Positions 1 through 10,355 of a stretch of DNA of 14,257 nt are shown here, one piece after another. A program made the position numbers and the translations under genes. How positions within the stretch are numbered: the first letter of the stretch is position 1; each line of letters opens with the position of its first letter. The stretch spans positions 1 to 14,257 of the forward strand of contig CAMDAN010000065.1 of the NCBI GenBank assembly GCA_945888535.1, given 5' to 3'. Below the pieces are notes generated by a model that was given only the letters and a program-made list of their open reading frames with translations, ran no database searches and was not told the DNA's origin. This DNA comes from Bordetella parapertussis. Lineage in GTDB: Bacteria; Pseudomonadota; Gammaproteobacteria; Burkholderiales; Burkholderiaceae_C.

Positions 1-455
1 TTTCTCATCACATTGGGAAATGCGGTAAATACACGAGCCGCCACTTTGGAGAGCACCTGATTGGCCATCCCTGCAATCGCATTTTGCTCATGCAATACCA
101 AAGGAATACGCCGCAAGACCGTCACCAAGCCAGCCGGCAAACTGATGTAGCCGCCAAAGCCCAAGACCACATCAGGACGCACCCGCTGCAACACTTGGAA
201 GCTCTGAAAACACGCACGCAGCAAACGCCAAGGTAACCGGACCCACGTCATCACACCTTTGCCCCTGACGCCCGAAAAATCCACCAGTTCCATGGTGAAT
301 CCGCGCAGAGGAACCAATTGCGTTTCCATACTGTTAGGCGTTCCCAACCAGTGGACACGCCAACCCTTGTCTCGCAACGCTTGTGCAACAGCCAAGCCTG
401 GGAAGATATGTCCTCCCGTGCCTCCGGCCATCACCAACGCACAAGGACGGTTCAT
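1..455 (-). CDS. murG: UDP-GlcNAc:lipid I GlcNAc transferase MurG (N-terminal part, cut by window start)
   Basis: MurG transfers GlcNAc from UDP-GlcNAc to lipid I to make lipid II at the inner face of the cytoplasmic membrane. Only the first 151 codons are in the window; the family is usually about 350-360 residues. The visible part is the N-terminal acceptor-binding half: the glycine-rich loop [10 protein letters not shown] lies at about residues 11-20, a second glycine loop [12 protein letters not shown] at about 98-109, and the highly conserved HEQNAIAG at about 123-130. The ATG at 455-453 overlaps the ftsW stop as ATGA, so translation is probably coupled to ftsW. The reading frame is intact to the window edge. 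The order ftsW-murG matches the classical dcw cluster. Confidence 0.97.
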   Translation of the reverse strand, partial: MNRPCALVMAGGTGGHIFPGLAVAQALRDKGWRVHWLGTPNSMETQLVPLRGFTMELVDFSGVRGKGVMTWVRLPWRLLRACFQSFQVLQRVRPDVVLGFGGYISLPAGLVTVLRRIPLVLHEQNAIAGMANQVLSKVAARVFTAFPNVMR

Positions 456-1702
456 GAGCGACCTCCTTGTTGCATGCGGCGATTCTCATAATCAATCCGC
501 ATGACCAAAGCCAACGCCACCAAATTAATCAAAATGGCCGAACCACCGTAACTCATCAAAGGCAAAGTTAAGCCTTTGGTTGGTAAAGCACCAAGGTTCA
601 CACCCATATTGATAAAGGCTTGAAAGCCCATCCAAATTCCCACGCCTTGTGCAGCCAATCCGGCAAACACACGGTCCAGTGCAATCGCATGGCGACCAAT
701 GTGCATGATCCGACGCGTAAGCCACAAGAAAAGGCCAATCAAAATGACCACGCCAAAAAGACCAAACTCCTCGCCAATCACGGCTAGCAAGAAGTCAGTG
801 TGTGCTTCGGGAAGCCAATGCAGTTTTTCGACACTCCCGCCTAAACCTACGCCGAATATTTCACCTCGGCCTATCGCTATCAAAGAGTGTGAAAGCTGGT
901 AACCCTTGCCCAAGGCGTGCTTTTCACTCCACGGATCAAGGTACGCAAAAATGCGTTCGCGACGCCATTCACTGAGCGCGATCATCAACCCAAAGGCCAC
1001 CACCAAGATAGTGGCAATCAAGAAAAACATGCGGGCATTGACTCCGCCAATAAATAAAATTCCCATGGCAATCACAGCGATCACCATAAAAGCGCCCATG
1101 TCGGGCTCTGCCAAAAGTAGTATCCCGACCAAGGCCACAGCAACCCCCATGGGAATGACAGCGCGAAAAAAGTCTTCTTTCACATCCATCTTTCTCACCA
1201 TGTAATTCGAGGCATATAAAAGCACTGCAAATTTAGCTAATTCAGAAGGCTGAAAATTCATCACTCCAAGTGAAATCCAGCGCCTAGCGCCGTTCACCCC
1301 TTTGCCAACAAACGGCAGTAGTACGGCAACTAAAAGTAAGATTGACGCAACAAAAAGCCAGGGCGCAATCCGCTCCCACACTTCAACGGGCACTTGGAAC
1401 GCGATGATGGACGCAATGATTGCGATCGAAATAGAGACCAGATGCCGAATCAAGAAATGGCTGTGGGCGTAGTTGGCAAACTTGGGGTTATCAGGCATCG
1501 CAATCGTTGCCGAATACACCATCACCACACCCCATAACACCAAAGTAAGCACGACCCACAACAAAGGTTGATCAAACGATTGAAGATTGGCTGGCATGGG
1601 GCTGTATGCAGCTCGGCGTCCCAAACGAACGGGCAAAGCCTCCGCTGCCTCCGGATCAGGCAAACCAAACCACCGACCAAAGGTGAGTCTTAGCGCGTTC
1701 AT
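452..1702 (-). CDS. ftsW: Peptidoglycan glycosyltransferase FtsW (SEDS family)
   Basis: FtsW is the polytopic SEDS-family glycosyltransferase that polymerises lipid II at the septum together with FtsI. The 416-residue product has a polar N-terminal stretch of about 45 residues, then roughly ten hydrophobic segments starting near residue 47. SEDS signatures are clear: GARRWISLG and QPSELAKF at about 138-158, AEPDMGAF at 198-205, the near-invariant [16 protein letters not shown] at 297-312, and the C-terminal [18 protein letters not shown] at 372-389. The ATG at 1702 overlaps the murD stop by four bases (ATGA), and the stop overlaps the murG start in the same way, so it sits in the middle of a coupled operon. 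Length and motifs are normal for the family. RodA is the related alternative, but the position between murD and murG identifies FtsW. Confidence 0.97.
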   Translation of the reverse strand: MNALRLTFGRWFGLPDPEAAEALPVRLGRRAAYSPMPANLQSFDQPLLWVVLTLVLWGVVMVYSATIAMPDNPKFANYAHSHFLIRHLVSISIAIIASIIAFQVPVEVWERIAPWLFVASILLLVAVLLPFVGKGVNGARRWISLGVMNFQPSELAKFAVLLYASNYMVRKMDVKEDFFRAVIPMGVAVALVGILLLAEPDMGAFMVIAVIAMGILFIGGVNARMFFLIATILVVAFGLMIALSEWRRERIFAYLDPWSEKHALGKGYQLSHSLIAIGRGEIFGVGLGGSVEKLHWLPEAHTDFLLAVIGEEFGLFGVVILIGLFLWLTRRIMHIGRHAIALDRVFAGLAAQGVGIWMGFQAFINMGVNLGALPTKGLTLPLMSYGGSAILINLVALALVMRIDYENRRMQQGGRS

Positions 1703-3219
1703 GACTGCACCTCAAGCGCGATACCTGCATCAAGCGCAAGGGAGTGAACTGCTTCACAAAATACCTGTGCGCGGTGCTCATAGTTTTTGAACATATCAAA
1801 ACTTGCGCAAGCAGGCGACATCAATACGGCATCCCCGTTGTGGGCTTTTTCGCTGGCAAGCTGAACGGCGCGCTGCATCGAATCGGCATCCCATATCGAC
1901 ACTGCAAGCTCAGCCAAGGCTTCACGAATCAACGGCGCATCACGCCCAATGAGTACGACCGCTCTTGCAAAACGAACAATGGGTTCGCGCAGCGGTGTGA
2001 AGTCTTGCCCTTTACCTTCGCCACCCAAAATGACAACCACTTTGCGTTCTTCTCCCAAACCGCACAATGCGGCGACCGTGGCGCCTACATTGGTCCCTTT
2101 GCTGTCGTCAAAATATTCAACGGCGTCGATGGTCGCTACGGATTGAACACGGTGTGGTTCGCCTCGGTATTCGCGCAAACCAAACAAAATCGGCCCTAGC
2201 GCGCAGCCAGCCGCACTGCATAAAGCCAGTGCAGCCAAGGCATTGCTTGCGTTATGCCGTCCGCGGATACGCAAGGCATCGGCCGGCATGAGTCGTTGAA
2301 TATGTATTTCTTGGTCTTGTGGATTTCGACTCTTCTTAAGCGTTTCGTCTGACTCTAATGCCCGAACCAGCCAAACCATTCCATTCACATCCTCAAGCCC
2401 AAAATCCCCCGGGCGCTGCGGCATGTCTACGCCAAAGGTCATGTGCGCTCGCTCCACAGGGCGCTGCAACTTGACTCGCACGGGCGCAGGCAGCATCGCC
2501 ATGACAGCCGAATCCTGTCGATTCAATATCATCAAACCATTCGATCCAAAAATTTTCACTTTGGCTTGCGCGTAGTCAGCCATGTCGACATGCCAGTCCA
2601 AATGGTCTTGGCTGAGGTTGAGAACGACGGCAGCGGTCGGTTCAAACTCTGAGGTTTGCGCTAACTGAAAACTTGATAGCTCCAAGACCCAGACCTCAGG
2701 CAATGCCTGAGCGTCCAGCGCTGCAGACAAGGTATCGAGCAATGTCGGACCAATATTTCCTGCGACTGCCACCGTTTTTCCAGCGCGCTGTACCAACTGT
2801 CCGGTCAACGCTGTTACCGTTGTTTTGCCGTTGGTGCCGGTGATCGCGAGCACTTTAGGCGCGTAGCCTGTATCTATTTCTAACTCTTTCAACGCAAGTG
2901 AATACAAACTTAATTCACCTCCGACCCACACGCCAGCGGCCCGCGCCGCTTCTAGCAAAGCTGCTGTAGATTCTGGCGACAGTCCCGGACTAGAAAAAAC
3001 AGCGCTGAATTTTTTGTTGTCTAAGAAGGACGCGTCTATCTTTGCAAACGCAAACGAAACGTGCGGTAATTCTTCCTTCAATGTGGCCAACATGGGTGGA
3101 GATTCGCGGGTATCGAGAACTGTGACATGCGCACCCTGGCGCACGCACCACCGAGCCATGGCCAGGCCTGAGGTGCCTAAGCCTAAAACTAATACCTGTT
3201 GATCACGCAATGATTGCAC
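1699..3219 (-). CDS. murD: UDP-N-acetylmuramoyl-L-alanine--D-glutamate ligase MurD
   Basis: MurD adds D-Glu to UDP-MurNAc-L-Ala in the cytoplasm using ATP. From a GTG start at 3219 the product is 506 residues. It shows the N-terminal Rossmann motif [10 protein letters not shown] (about 10-19), the Mur ligase P-loop ITGTNGKTT (126-134), QDHLDWH (204-210), RHNASN (321-326) and DDSKGTN (371-377). It is longer than the roughly 440-residue E. coli enzyme; much of the extra length is a loop at about residues 240-312, before RHNASN. Start choice: the frame is open up to an ATG at 3279, but that would overlap mraY by 58 bases and add a 20-residue tail rich in His, Ala and Leu that precedes the usual N-terminus. 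The GTG at 3219 has a GAGG Shine-Dalgarno five bases upstream and lies two bases after the mraY stop, so I prefer it. Function is certain; the start is a judgement. Confidence 0.95.
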   Translation of the reverse strand: MQSLRDQQVLVLGLGTSGLAMARWCVRQGAHVTVLDTRESPPMLATLKEELPHVSFAFAKIDASFLDNKKFSAVFSSPGLSPESTAALLEAARAAGVWVGGELSLYSLALKELEIDTGYAPKVLAITGTNGKTTVTALTGQLVQRAGKTVAVAGNIGPTLLDTLSAALDAQALPEVWVLELSSFQLAQTSEFEPTAAVVLNLSQDHLDWHVDMADYAQAKVKIFGSNGLMILNRQDSAVMAMLPAPVRVKLQRPVERAHMTFGVDMPQRPGDFGLEDVNGMVWLVRALESDETLKKSRNPQDQEIHIQRLMPADALRIRGRHNASNALAALALCSAAGCALGPILFGLREYRGEPHRVQSVATIDAVEYFDDSKGTNVGATVAALCGLGEERKVVVILGGEGKGQDFTPLREPIVRFARAVVLIGRDAPLIREALAELAVSIWDADSMQRAVQLASEKAHNGDAVLMSPACASFDMFKNYEHRAQVFCEAVHSLALDAGIALEVQS

Positions 3220-3221
3220 CG

Positions 3222-4400
3222 TTACCTCAGCTTCAAGGTGGAGAGCCCAAGCAAACACAAGAGCATGGTGATGATCCAAAAACGAACGACAACTTGGGTT
3301 TCTTTCCAGCCTTGTTTTTCAAAATGGTGGTGTAAGGGCGCCATCTTGAAAAAACGCCGTCCTTCGCCGTATTTTTTCCGGGTGTATTTGAAATACATCA
3401 CTTGCAGCATCACCGAGAGCGCCTCCACCACAAAGACACCACCCATGATGGCCAACACAATTTCTTGTCGAACGATGACCGCTACGGTACCGAGTGCGCC
3501 GCCCAAAGCCAAGGCGCCCACATCACCCATAAACACTTGGGCGGGATGGGTGTTAAACCACAAGAAAGCCAAACCGGCACCCGCCATCGCAGCACAAAAT
3601 ATCAACAACTCACCTGCACCCGAGATATGAGGGAAAAACAAATATTTGGAATACACCGTACTTCCGACGACGTAGGCAAAGACACCTAAGGCCGAACCCA
3701 CCATCACCACTGGCATGATGGCCAGACCATCTAAACCATCGGTTAAATTCACAGCGTTACTTGAACCCACAATTACCAAATAAGTCAACACCACAAAACC
3801 CATCACTCCCAAGGGATAGCTGACTTCTTTGATGAAGGGCAAAAGCAATCCCGCTTTGGGTGGCAAGTTCACATCAAAGCCCGAACGTACCCAATTCAAA
3901 AAGAGCTCAAGCACGCGCATGTTCGAAGATTCAGAAATACTGAAAACCAAATACAAAGCAGCAAGCAAACCAATCACCGATTGCCAAAAGTACTTTTCGC
4001 GTGAGCGCATACCTTCTGGGTCTTTGTGCACCACCTTGCGCCAATCGTCTACCCACCCGATAGCGCCAAACCCCAACGTGACAGCCAACACAATCCAAAC
4101 AAAGCGGTTACTTAAATCCGCCCAAAGGAGCGTTGATACGGTGATACAAATCAAGATGAGAACACCGCCCATGGTGGGAGTCCCACTTTTAACCAAATGC
4201 GACTCCATCCCATAGCCGCGAATAGGCTGCCCAATTTTTAATGCGGTTAAGCGCCGAATGACTGCTGGGCCTGCGGCCAGCCCAATCAGTAAGGCCGTTA
4301 GCGCCGCCATCACTGCGCGAAACGTTAAATACTGAAATACCCGGAAATAGCCATACTCCGGCGATATTCCCTGCAACCACTGGGCCAGACTTAACAACAT
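3222..4400 (-). CDS. mraY: Phospho-MurNAc-pentapeptide translocase MraY
   Basis: MraY is the integral membrane enzyme that moves phospho-MurNAc-pentapeptide from UDP to undecaprenyl phosphate, forming lipid I. The 392-residue product is a polytopic membrane protein with about ten hydrophobic segments. Family motifs are present: GTPTMGG at about 73-79, the catalytic aspartate pair in GWVDDW (115-120), [13 protein letters not shown] (215-227), [14 protein letters not shown] (282-295) and the cytoplasmic PLHHHFE loop (355-361). It is about 30 residues longer than E. coli MraY, mainly in loops. The ATG at 4400 overlaps the 3' end of murF by ten bases. The stop (TAA, 3224-3222) lies two bases before the preferred GTG start of murD. 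Confidence 0.98.
   Translation of the reverse strand: MLLSLAQWLQGISPEYGYFRVFQYLTFRAVMAALTALLIGLAAGPAVIRRLTALKIGQPIRGYGMESHLVKSGTPTMGGVLILICITVSTLLWADLSNRFVWIVLAVTLGFGAIGWVDDWRKVVHKDPEGMRSREKYFWQSVIGLLAALYLVFSISESSNMRVLELFLNWVRSGFDVNLPPKAGLLLPFIKEVSYPLGVMGFVVLTYLVIVGSSNAVNLTDGLDGLAIMPVVMVGSALGVFAYVVGSTVYSKYLFFPHISGAGELLIFCAAMAGAGLAFLWFNTHPAQVFMGDVGALALGGALGTVAVIVRQEIVLAIMGGVFVVEALSVMLQVMYFKYTRKKYGEGRRFFKMAPLHHHFEKQGWKETQVVVRFWIITMLLCLLGLSTLKLR
3225..3228 (-). promoter_or_regulatory. Ribosome binding site supporting the GTG start of murD
   Basis: On the minus strand a GAGG at 3228-3225 is followed by a five-base spacer and a GTG at 3219-3217. It overlaps the last codons of mraY. This spacing supports the short form of MurD over the ATG at 3279, which lies deep inside mraY. 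Confidence 0.6.
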
Positions 4401-5821
4401 GTCACGGCCTCCACTACACGTTCTAATCGCATAAAGCGTGATCCTTTGACCAAAATACTTGACACCGAAGGTAATAACTTTGTGATTGCAGTAATGAGTT
4501 CTTCGATGGTTTGAAAGTGCTGCGCACGTCCGCCAGCTTGGGTAAATCCGACTGCGGCGTTTTGGCTCAATTCGCCCAATGCAAAGAGAGTCTCAATACC
4601 TTGGCTGTGAGCGTAACTTGCCGCTTCCGTATGAAATTGCGGCCCGAGATCTCCCACTTCCCCCATGTCACCCAAAACCAATAACCGTGGCGCTGGAAGA
4701 TCCGCCAAAACCTCAATGGCTGCGCGAACGGAATCGGGGTTAGCGTTGTAACTGTCATCGATCAGAGTGATGTCGTTCTGTCCATGGCGCAAGGACAAAG
4801 CACGGGAACGTCCTTTGACGGGTATGAACACTTCTAAGCCGGCCTCAATCGTTTGAAAAGGGATACCCGCTGCAACGGCACAACTGGCAGCAGCCAAAGA
4901 ATTTTTGACGTTATGGCGGCCTGCAATCGCTAAGCGGTAATGCAAATCAACTGATTGGCCTCCGAGTTTTCCACGGGCGTGAACCTGCCACGCTCCTTGC
5001 GACCAAAGCGCATCCGCGCAGGACAAGGTCTCACTGCCTGCGATGGCATTTTGCGAAAATCCAAAAATGCTGCGCGATTGCGAAAGCGTACTCCACACCT
5101 CGACAAATGCATCATCGTGCGGATACACCGCGATGCCTTCGGACCCCAAAGCAGAAATCACAGCGCCGTTTTCTTTTGCAACCGCTTCAACCGTATGCAT
5201 AAACTCTAAGTGCTCGCGTTGTGCGTTATTGACCAGCGCAACGGTTGGCTTGGCCATCGCAGCCAATCCTGCTATTTCTCCGGGATGGTTCATTCCTAAC
5301 TCCACCACCGCAATGCGGTGTTTAGAGCGCATGCGCAGCAGCGTCAAGGGAACGCCAATATCGTTGTTCAAATTCCCTTGGGTCGCCAACGCTGCGCCTT
5401 CGGGCGCATGGGCATTCAGAATCGATGCCAGCATTTGAGTCACCGTGGTTTTCCCATTGCTCCCTGTCACGGCAATCAAGGGAATCTCAAACTGCGATCT
5501 CCAACCAGCCGCCAACTCACCCAAGGCAAGTTTGGTGTCTTCTACCTCAATGCGCGCCAAACCTTCGGGGTACATTTCTACTGACAGCCCTGAGCGGCAC
5601 AACACGGCGCTTGCACCCAGACGCTTGGCATCATGCAGGAAATGGTTGGCATTGAATTTGTCACCTTCTAAAGCAACAAATAAATCTCCTGCTTCCACCG
5701 TGCGGGTATCGGAATGCACACGAAAAATCGCAGCCTCTGGGTCGCCAATCAATCGGGGGCTGCTAAGCCATTGCGCAGCTTGTGCCAAAGTCATCATGGG
5801 CTTGGGGATTGCAATGCTCAT
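4391..5821 (-). CDS. murF: UDP-N-acetylmuramoyl-tripeptide--D-alanyl-D-alanine ligase MurF
   Basis: MurF adds D-Ala-D-Ala to UDP-MurNAc-tripeptide, the last cytoplasmic step of the peptidoglycan precursor. The 476-residue product has the N-terminal substrate-binding domain with [15 protein letters not shown] at 37-51, the P-loop VTGSNGKTT at 118-126, the [11 protein letters not shown] segment at 152-162, [11 protein letters not shown] at 173-183, [11 protein letters not shown] at 301-311, [10 protein letters not shown] at 355-364 and LGDMGEVG at 383-390. These order and spacing features separate it from MurE and MurD. Its ATG at 5821 overlaps the murE stop as ATGA. Its TAA lies inside the first codons of mraY, so murE, murF and mraY are probably translated as a coupled series. 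Confidence 0.98.
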   Translation of the reverse strand: MSIAIPKPMMTLAQAAQWLSSPRLIGDPEAAIFRVHSDTRTVEAGDLFVALEGDKFNANHFLHDAKRLGASAVLCRSGLSVEMYPEGLARIEVEDTKLALGELAAGWRSQFEIPLIAVTGSNGKTTVTQMLASILNAHAPEGAALATQGNLNNDIGVPLTLLRMRSKHRIAVVELGMNHPGEIAGLAAMAKPTVALVNNAQREHLEFMHTVEAVAKENGAVISALGSEGIAVYPHDDAFVEVWSTLSQSRSIFGFSQNAIAGSETLSCADALWSQGAWQVHARGKLGGQSVDLHYRLAIAGRHNVKNSLAAASCAVAAGIPFQTIEAGLEVFIPVKGRSRALSLRHGQNDITLIDDSYNANPDSVRAAIEVLADLPAPRLLVLGDMGEVGDLGPQFHTEAASYAHSQGIETLFALGELSQNAAVGFTQAGGRAQHFQTIEELITAITKLLPSVSSILVKGSRFMRLERVVEAVTCC

Positions 5822-7368
5822 GCGTGAACGCTCCGCCGATCCTTTGCGCGCTGGCGCAGAGCGGTACTCGCATGGTCACGGTCAGAGAAATAGCTTTTCA
5901 CTCCGGCTATCTCTTGGGTGGCTTCGTGGCCTTTTCCGGCCAAAAGAATTACGTCTGAATTGTTGGCTTGACCCACTGCACTCGCAATCGCCAGCGCCCT
6001 GTCCACCTGAACCGACAAACGGTCAGAGCGACTTACGCCGGCGAGAATATTTTCAATAATGGAAAGAGGCAACTCACTGCGCGGGTTGTCGCTGGTGACA
6101 ATGATGTTGTCGGCCTGTGCTGTCGCCACCGCGCCCATGAAGGAGCGTTTGGTGATGTCGCGGTCACCGCCACATCCAAAGACACACCACAAATCACCAC
6201 CGCGTTGCTGCGCAGCCGGTCGCAGCGCTTGCAGCGCTTGTTGCAATGCGTCGGGAGTGTGGGCGTAGTCCACCACTACCAAAGGCGCGTCGTCCCCGCC
6301 TAAACATTCCATGCGCCCAGGCACTGCGCGCAGCTGACTGCAGGCAGCAATCGCCTGGGATAAATCCACTCCCAAGCAGCGCATGCTGGCAATCACCGAC
6401 AACATATTTGCGACGTTGTACTCGCCCATGATGTGGCTTTTAACGGTCATCGATTGACCATCTTCAATGACCTCAAACTGCAGGCCTTGGGGTGTTGCAA
6501 CGATATGGCGTGCAACCAAGCGCGCGTTGGCTGTCAATGCAACTGTCCAGATGTCGATGTCTGGCGACGTGGCGGCCAAAGATTGCGCCAAGTCCGCACC
6601 AAATACATCATCGGTATTGATCACTGCACTGCGCAAGCCTTGCCACGAGAACAGCCGTTTCTTGGCCTGGCCGTAAGCGTGCATCGTCGCGTGGTAATCC
6701 AAATGGTCTTGCGTGAGGTTGGTAAAAACCGCAACGCGAATGGCTGTCCCATTGAGCCTGGCTTCTTCAATACCGATCGACGATGCTTCTAGCGCGCACA
6801 CCTTGTGTCCTTGGTTTACGAATTCCCGTAATGCAGATTGCAAGCGAATCGGATCCGGTGTCGTCAACCCTGTGGTGACAATCGATTGCAAACTAACGCT
6901 ATCCGCGTCCTTCGTTTTAACGGATGGCGGCTGTCCGATCCCCAGCGTTCCAACCATGGCACATGGCAAGGCATTTGGCTCCGCCATGGACGACAAGGCC
7001 TGCGCGAGCCACCAGGCGGTCGAAGTTTTCCCATTGGTCCCAGTAATAGCCACTACTAAGATGTCTTCTGAAGGGTGTCCAAAAAATTCTGCCGCTATCG
7101 CTCCGGCTGCGGTTTGAAGTCCTGGGTACACACCCACGCGGGCATCCGTACATTCGAAATCTTCTATGCCAGATGCTTCCACCAAACAGACTGCCGCGCC
7201 TTGTTTCAAAGCGGTGTTGACAAATTTACGAGGGTCATTAGCCACCCCAGGCCACGCGATAAATCCATCACCCGGTTTTACCAAACGGCTATCCGACGTC
7301 AAAGCTCCTGTGACATGCGCTCGCATCCACATGACTGCTTCTTGGGAGCTAGTGAAGTGCTGTGCCAT
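5818..7368 (-). CDS. murE: UDP-MurNAc-L-Ala-D-Glu--2,6-diaminopimelate ligase MurE
   Basis: MurE adds the third peptide residue to UDP-MurNAc-dipeptide in the cytoplasm. Counting from ATG at 7368 the protein is 516 residues. It has LTSDSRLVKPGDGFIA at 23-38, the P-loop [10 protein letters not shown] at 108-117, TTGLTTPDP at 165-173, EASSIGIEEARL at 194-205, TNLTQDHLDYH at 216-226, GEYNVANML at 315-323, VDYAHTPDAL at 366-375, FGCGGDRD at 397-404 and DNPRSE at 427-432. DNPR is the signature for meso-diaminopimelate specificity, as expected in Gram-negative bacteria. The start ATG overlaps the ftsI stop by one base (TGATG). A TTG one codon further upstream is in frame but less likely. An AGGA lies upstream inside ftsI. 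Confidence 0.97.
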   Translation of the reverse strand: MAQHFTSSQEAVMWMRAHVTGALTSDSRLVKPGDGFIAWPGVANDPRKFVNTALKQGAAVCLVEASGIEDFECTDARVGVYPGLQTAAGAIAAEFFGHPSEDILVVAITGTNGKTSTAWWLAQALSSMAEPNALPCAMVGTLGIGQPPSVKTKDADSVSLQSIVTTGLTTPDPIRLQSALREFVNQGHKVCALEASSIGIEEARLNGTAIRVAVFTNLTQDHLDYHATMHAYGQAKKRLFSWQGLRSAVINTDDVFGADLAQSLAATSPDIDIWTVALTANARLVARHIVATPQGLQFEVIEDGQSMTVKSHIMGEYNVANMLSVIASMRCLGVDLSQAIAACSQLRAVPGRMECLGGDDAPLVVVDYAHTPDALQQALQALRPAAQQRGGDLWCVFGCGGDRDITKRSFMGAVATAQADNIIVTSDNPRSELPLSIIENILAGVSRSDRLSVQVDRALAIASAVGQANNSDVILLAGKGHEATQEIAGVKSYFSDRDHASTALRQRAKDRRSVHA

Positions 7369-9110
7369 CAAAAGCTTTCCTGCACCATGTCAGCCACGAT
7401 CTGAGGGCGAATGGCAATATCGGGCTGCACCCCCATCACCCGCAACGTTTGTTGTACCGCTTCACTAAAGACGGGTGCGGCGACTTCACCACCGAAATAT
7501 TTTCCTGCGCTTGGCTCATCGAGCATGACACCGACCACAATGCGTGGGTGATCAATAGGCGCCATGCCGACAAACCAACTGCGGTATTTGCGATTGCCTT
7601 CGCTGCCATAGCCCTTGCCCACTTGTTTGTAGGCAGTACCTGACTTGCCGCCAACGGAATATCCTGCGGTTTGCGCCTTGGGCGCCGTGCCACCCGGTCC
7701 TGCTGCCATTTGCAACATTTTTCGAACCTTGGCAGCTGTTAATGCAGAAAATACGGGAAGCCCAACTGCGGGCTCATTGGTTTTTAAGAGCGTAGCGGGA
7801 ATGATTTCACCACCGTGTGAAAAAACGGTGTACGAACGAACCATCTGAAACAAGGAAGCTGACAAGCCGTAGCCATAGGAGGCCGTTGCCTGCTCAATCG
7901 GACGCCACGTTTTCGCGGGGCGAAGCCGCCCAGACACCACGCCGGGAAACTCCACTTGGGGTTTTTGCCCAAAACCAGCCTGTGAATACGTCTCCCACAT
8001 TTCTGACGCTGGCATCTGCATCGCAATTTTGGTGGTGCCTACATTGCTAGAGACTTGAATCACCTGCTCTACTGTCAACGCGCCGTGCGGATGCGAATCG
8101 CGAATCGTAGCGCCTGTGATATTGACTGAGCCGGGCGCGGTATCAATCACTGTAGTCGGACTCATCCGACCAGAATTTATAGCCAAACCTATCGTGAAGG
8201 GTTTCATCACGGAGCCTGGCTCAAAGGTGTCTGTCAAGGCGCGGTTGCGCAGTTGTGCGCCACTTAAATTCAACCTTTTCTCAGGGTTGTAGCTTGGGTA
8301 ATTAGCCAGAGCCAATACTTCGCCGGTGGTGGTATCTAGCACCACAATACTGCCCGCTTGTGCGCGGTTGGAGATCACCGCGTCGCGTAATTTTTGATAG
8401 GCTAGAAACTGGACTTTGGTATCGATGCTGAGTTGTAAATCTTTTCCCGGAATGGGTTGAATCGTTTCACCAAAACTCTCAATTGCGCGGCCGCGCCCAT
8501 CCTTGATAACGTGGCGTACACCGGGCGTTCCTACGAGTGATTTATTGAAAAGAAGCTCGATTCCTTCTTGCCCGTTGTCCTCTACATTGGTGAAACCCAC
8601 AATATGGGCAGCCGCTTCGCCTTCGGGGTATTGGCGCTTGTAATCTGTCCGCTGATAGATCCCTTTTAAATTCAAGCTGGCAATTTTTTTGGCAACGTCT
8701 GCATCCACCTGCCTTTTTAACCAAACAAAAGTTTTACTTTCATCGGCTAATTTTTTACTCAAATCCGCAGCGGGGATATCCAACAAGCTTGCCAGCGTTT
8801 TTCTTTCCTGCGCATCCATTTCCACATCTTCAGGAATCGCCCAAATGCTTGGCGCCGGAACGCTCGAGGCCAAGATCAATCCATTGCGATCCAAAATTCG
8901 CCCCCGATTGGCCGGCAACTCCAAGGTTCGTGCAAATCGAACTTCGCCCTTCTGTTGGAAAAAGTCATTGTTGAACACTTGAATGTACGCAGCACGGGCG
9001 CAGAGGCCTACAAACGCCAACGCGATGGCAGCCACTACAAATTTACTGCGCCAAACGGGCGTTCGACTTGCCAGTAAGGGACTCGATGTGTACTGAATGC
9101 TGCGGCTCAT
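7368..9110 (-). CDS. ftsI: Septal peptidoglycan transpeptidase FtsI (PBP3, class B)
   Basis: FtsI cross-links septal peptidoglycan in the periplasm and is the target of several beta-lactams. The 580-residue product has a short cytoplasmic N-terminus, one hydrophobic anchor at about 23-41, and the class B dimerisation-domain motif NRGRILDRNG at 68-77. The transpeptidase domain carries all three catalytic motifs: EPGSVMKP with Ser300 and Lys303, SSN at 354-356, and KSGT at 489-492. The third box is KSGT rather than the KTGT of E. coli, a common variant. The IPEDVEM segment and RDSHPHGALTVEQVIQ-type context fit cell-division PBP3. Its ATG at 9110 overlaps the ftsL stop as ATGA. Placement after ftsL and before murE is the classical dcw order. 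Confidence 0.98.
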   Translation of the reverse strand: MSRSIQYTSSPLLASRTPVWRSKFVVAAIALAFVGLCARAAYIQVFNNDFFQQKGEVRFARTLELPANRGRILDRNGLILASSVPAPSIWAIPEDVEMDAQERKTLASLLDIPAADLSKKLADESKTFVWLKRQVDADVAKKIASLNLKGIYQRTDYKRQYPEGEAAAHIVGFTNVEDNGQEGIELLFNKSLVGTPGVRHVIKDGRGRAIESFGETIQPIPGKDLQLSIDTKVQFLAYQKLRDAVISNRAQAGSIVVLDTTTGEVLALANYPSYNPEKRLNLSGAQLRNRALTDTFEPGSVMKPFTIGLAINSGRMSPTTVIDTAPGSVNITGATIRDSHPHGALTVEQVIQVSSNVGTTKIAMQMPASEMWETYSQAGFGQKPQVEFPGVVSGRLRPAKTWRPIEQATASYGYGLSASLFQMVRSYTVFSHGGEIIPATLLKTNEPAVGLPVFSALTAAKVRKMLQMAAGPGGTAPKAQTAGYSVGGKSGTAYKQVGKGYGSEGNRKYRSWFVGMAPIDHPRIVVGVMLDEPSAGKYFGGEVAAPVFSEAVQQTLRVMGVQPDIAIRPQIVADMVQESF

Positions 9111-9424
9111 GGCTGTACCGCCGTGGTCGTGGTTGAAATATGCGCAGGCATCGCAACTTCACCGGAAGCCGTTAAATAATTGGTGATGCCAGGGCTGACT
9201 TGGCGCATTTGCAGTTTTTCACGCGCCAATCGCTCTACCCGCGCTGGGGTGGCTTGGCTGCGCTTTTCGACCTGAAGGCGGTCAAAGTCGGTTTTCAAAT
9301 ATCGGGCTTCGCTTCGCGCTTTATCTAACTCCGTAAACACCCTGCGTGACTCATATTGAACCGCCACCAAATACATCGCACTCGCCAAAATCGCCAACAG
9401 TAACGCAACGCTCATCCGTGTCAT
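9107..9424 (-). CDS. ftsL: Cell division protein FtsL
   Basis: FtsL is a small bitopic protein of the FtsQLB complex, which activates FtsWI at the division site. This 105-residue protein has a very short N-terminus, one transmembrane helix at about residues 5-24, then a charged heptad-like helix at about 28-72 ([19 protein letters not shown] and onward) that is likely to form a coiled coil with FtsB in the periplasm. FtsL sequences are poorly conserved, so the call rests on topology, size and position between rsmH and ftsI. The ATG at 9424 overlaps the rsmH stop and the stop overlaps the ftsI start, both as ATGA. The Thr-rich C-terminal tail has no recognised function. Confidence 0.93.
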   Translation of the reverse strand: MTRMSVALLLAILASAMYLVAVQYESRRVFTELDKARSEARYLKTDFDRLQVEKRSQATPARVERLAREKLQMRQVSPGITNYLTASGEVAMPAHISTTTTAVQP

Positions 9425-10347
9425 GCGGATGCCCCCACGGCAGTTTCAGTTCTGAAAGCGATGCGCATGATGGCGCTGCGTGAGCGCGGATTGAGGCCAA
9501 TCTCTTTCGCGCTCGGCCGGGTTCTGCCTCCTGCGCGCAGGCGCATGGGTTTAGGCAGCGCAAATGGCGTGCGGCGGTCGTATTCATCCTTGGAGTGCTT
9601 GGCAATGAACTGTTTCACAATGCGGTCTTCGAGAGAATGAAAGCTGATGACTACCAAGCGTCCACCAGGCTGCAATACTTTCAACGCCGCTTCTAACGCC
9701 TGCTGTAACTCTTCAAGCTCGGCATTGATGAAAATCCGAAAAGCCTGAAATGTGCGCGTTGCAGGGTTCTGGCCCGGCTCGCGGGTTTTGACCGTGTCAG
9801 CCACGAGCTGGGCCAATTCGGTGGTGGTTGAAACAGGGCCCCGCTCCTGTCGGCGAGCGACAATCGCCTTTGCAATGGAGCCAGCAAACCGTTCTTCGCC
9901 ATAGTCACGTATCACCTCCGTTATATTTTCGACATCCGCATCGGCCAACCACTGAGCCACGCTCATTCCGCGCGAGGTGTCCATACGCATATCGAGCGGC
10001 CCTTCAAACCGAAAACTAAAGCCGCGCACAGCCGTATCAATTTGTGGAGAGCTCACGCCCAGGTCCATCAATAAGCCTGCAACGCTGCCCGCAGGCAAGT
10101 TCTCAAGATGGGAAAAACTTTCTTGTCGAATGCTAAAGCGCGCATCCTGAATGCTTTTGGATTCTGCGACGGCTTCGAGGTCTCGATCAAAAGCAATCAG
10201 TTGGCCGCTTGGGGAAAGTTGCGACAAAATTAATCGCGAATGGCCGCCCCGACCAAAGGTTGCATCGACGTAGATGCCTTCAGAGACTTGCAATGCCTCT
10301 ACCGCCTCGTTGAGTAAAACGGTGGTGTGGCTGGTGGGCGCTTCCAT
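9421..10347 (-). CDS. rsmH: 16S rRNA (cytosine(1402)-N4)-methyltransferase RsmH (MraW)
   Basis: RsmH methylates N4 of C1402 in the decoding centre of 16S rRNA, using S-adenosylmethionine. The 308-residue product has all the family motifs: [13 protein letters not shown] at 7-19, the SAM-binding [10 protein letters not shown] at 28-37, FDRD at 53-56, MDLGVSSPQ at 94-102, [14 protein letters not shown] at 110-123, YGEERFA at 149-155, [15 protein letters not shown] at 194-208 and [11 protein letters not shown] at 235-245. Length is normal. The ATG at 10347 is eight bases past the mraZ stop, and an AGG overlapping that stop (TTTTAGG) can serve as ribosome binding site. It is the second gene of the dcw operon, as in most bacteria. 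Confidence 0.98.
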   Translation of the reverse strand: MEAPTSHTTVLLNEAVEALQVSEGIYVDATFGRGGHSRLILSQLSPSGQLIAFDRDLEAVAESKSIQDARFSIRQESFSHLENLPAGSVAGLLMDLGVSSPQIDTAVRGFSFRFEGPLDMRMDTSRGMSVAQWLADADVENITEVIRDYGEERFAGSIAKAIVARRQERGPVSTTTELAQLVADTVKTREPGQNPATRTFQAFRIFINAELEELQQALEAALKVLQPGGRLVVISFHSLEDRIVKQFIAKHSKDEYDRRTPFALPKPMRLRAGGRTRPSAKEIGLNPRSRSAIMRIAFRTETAVGASA

Positions 10348-10355
10348 TGCTGCGC

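Noticed and set aside
5445..6059. A 204-codon plus-strand open frame across the murF/murE junction.
   Set aside because: Both strands cannot plausibly code here; murF and murE are intact with catalytic motifs, and the plus-strand product resembles no known family.
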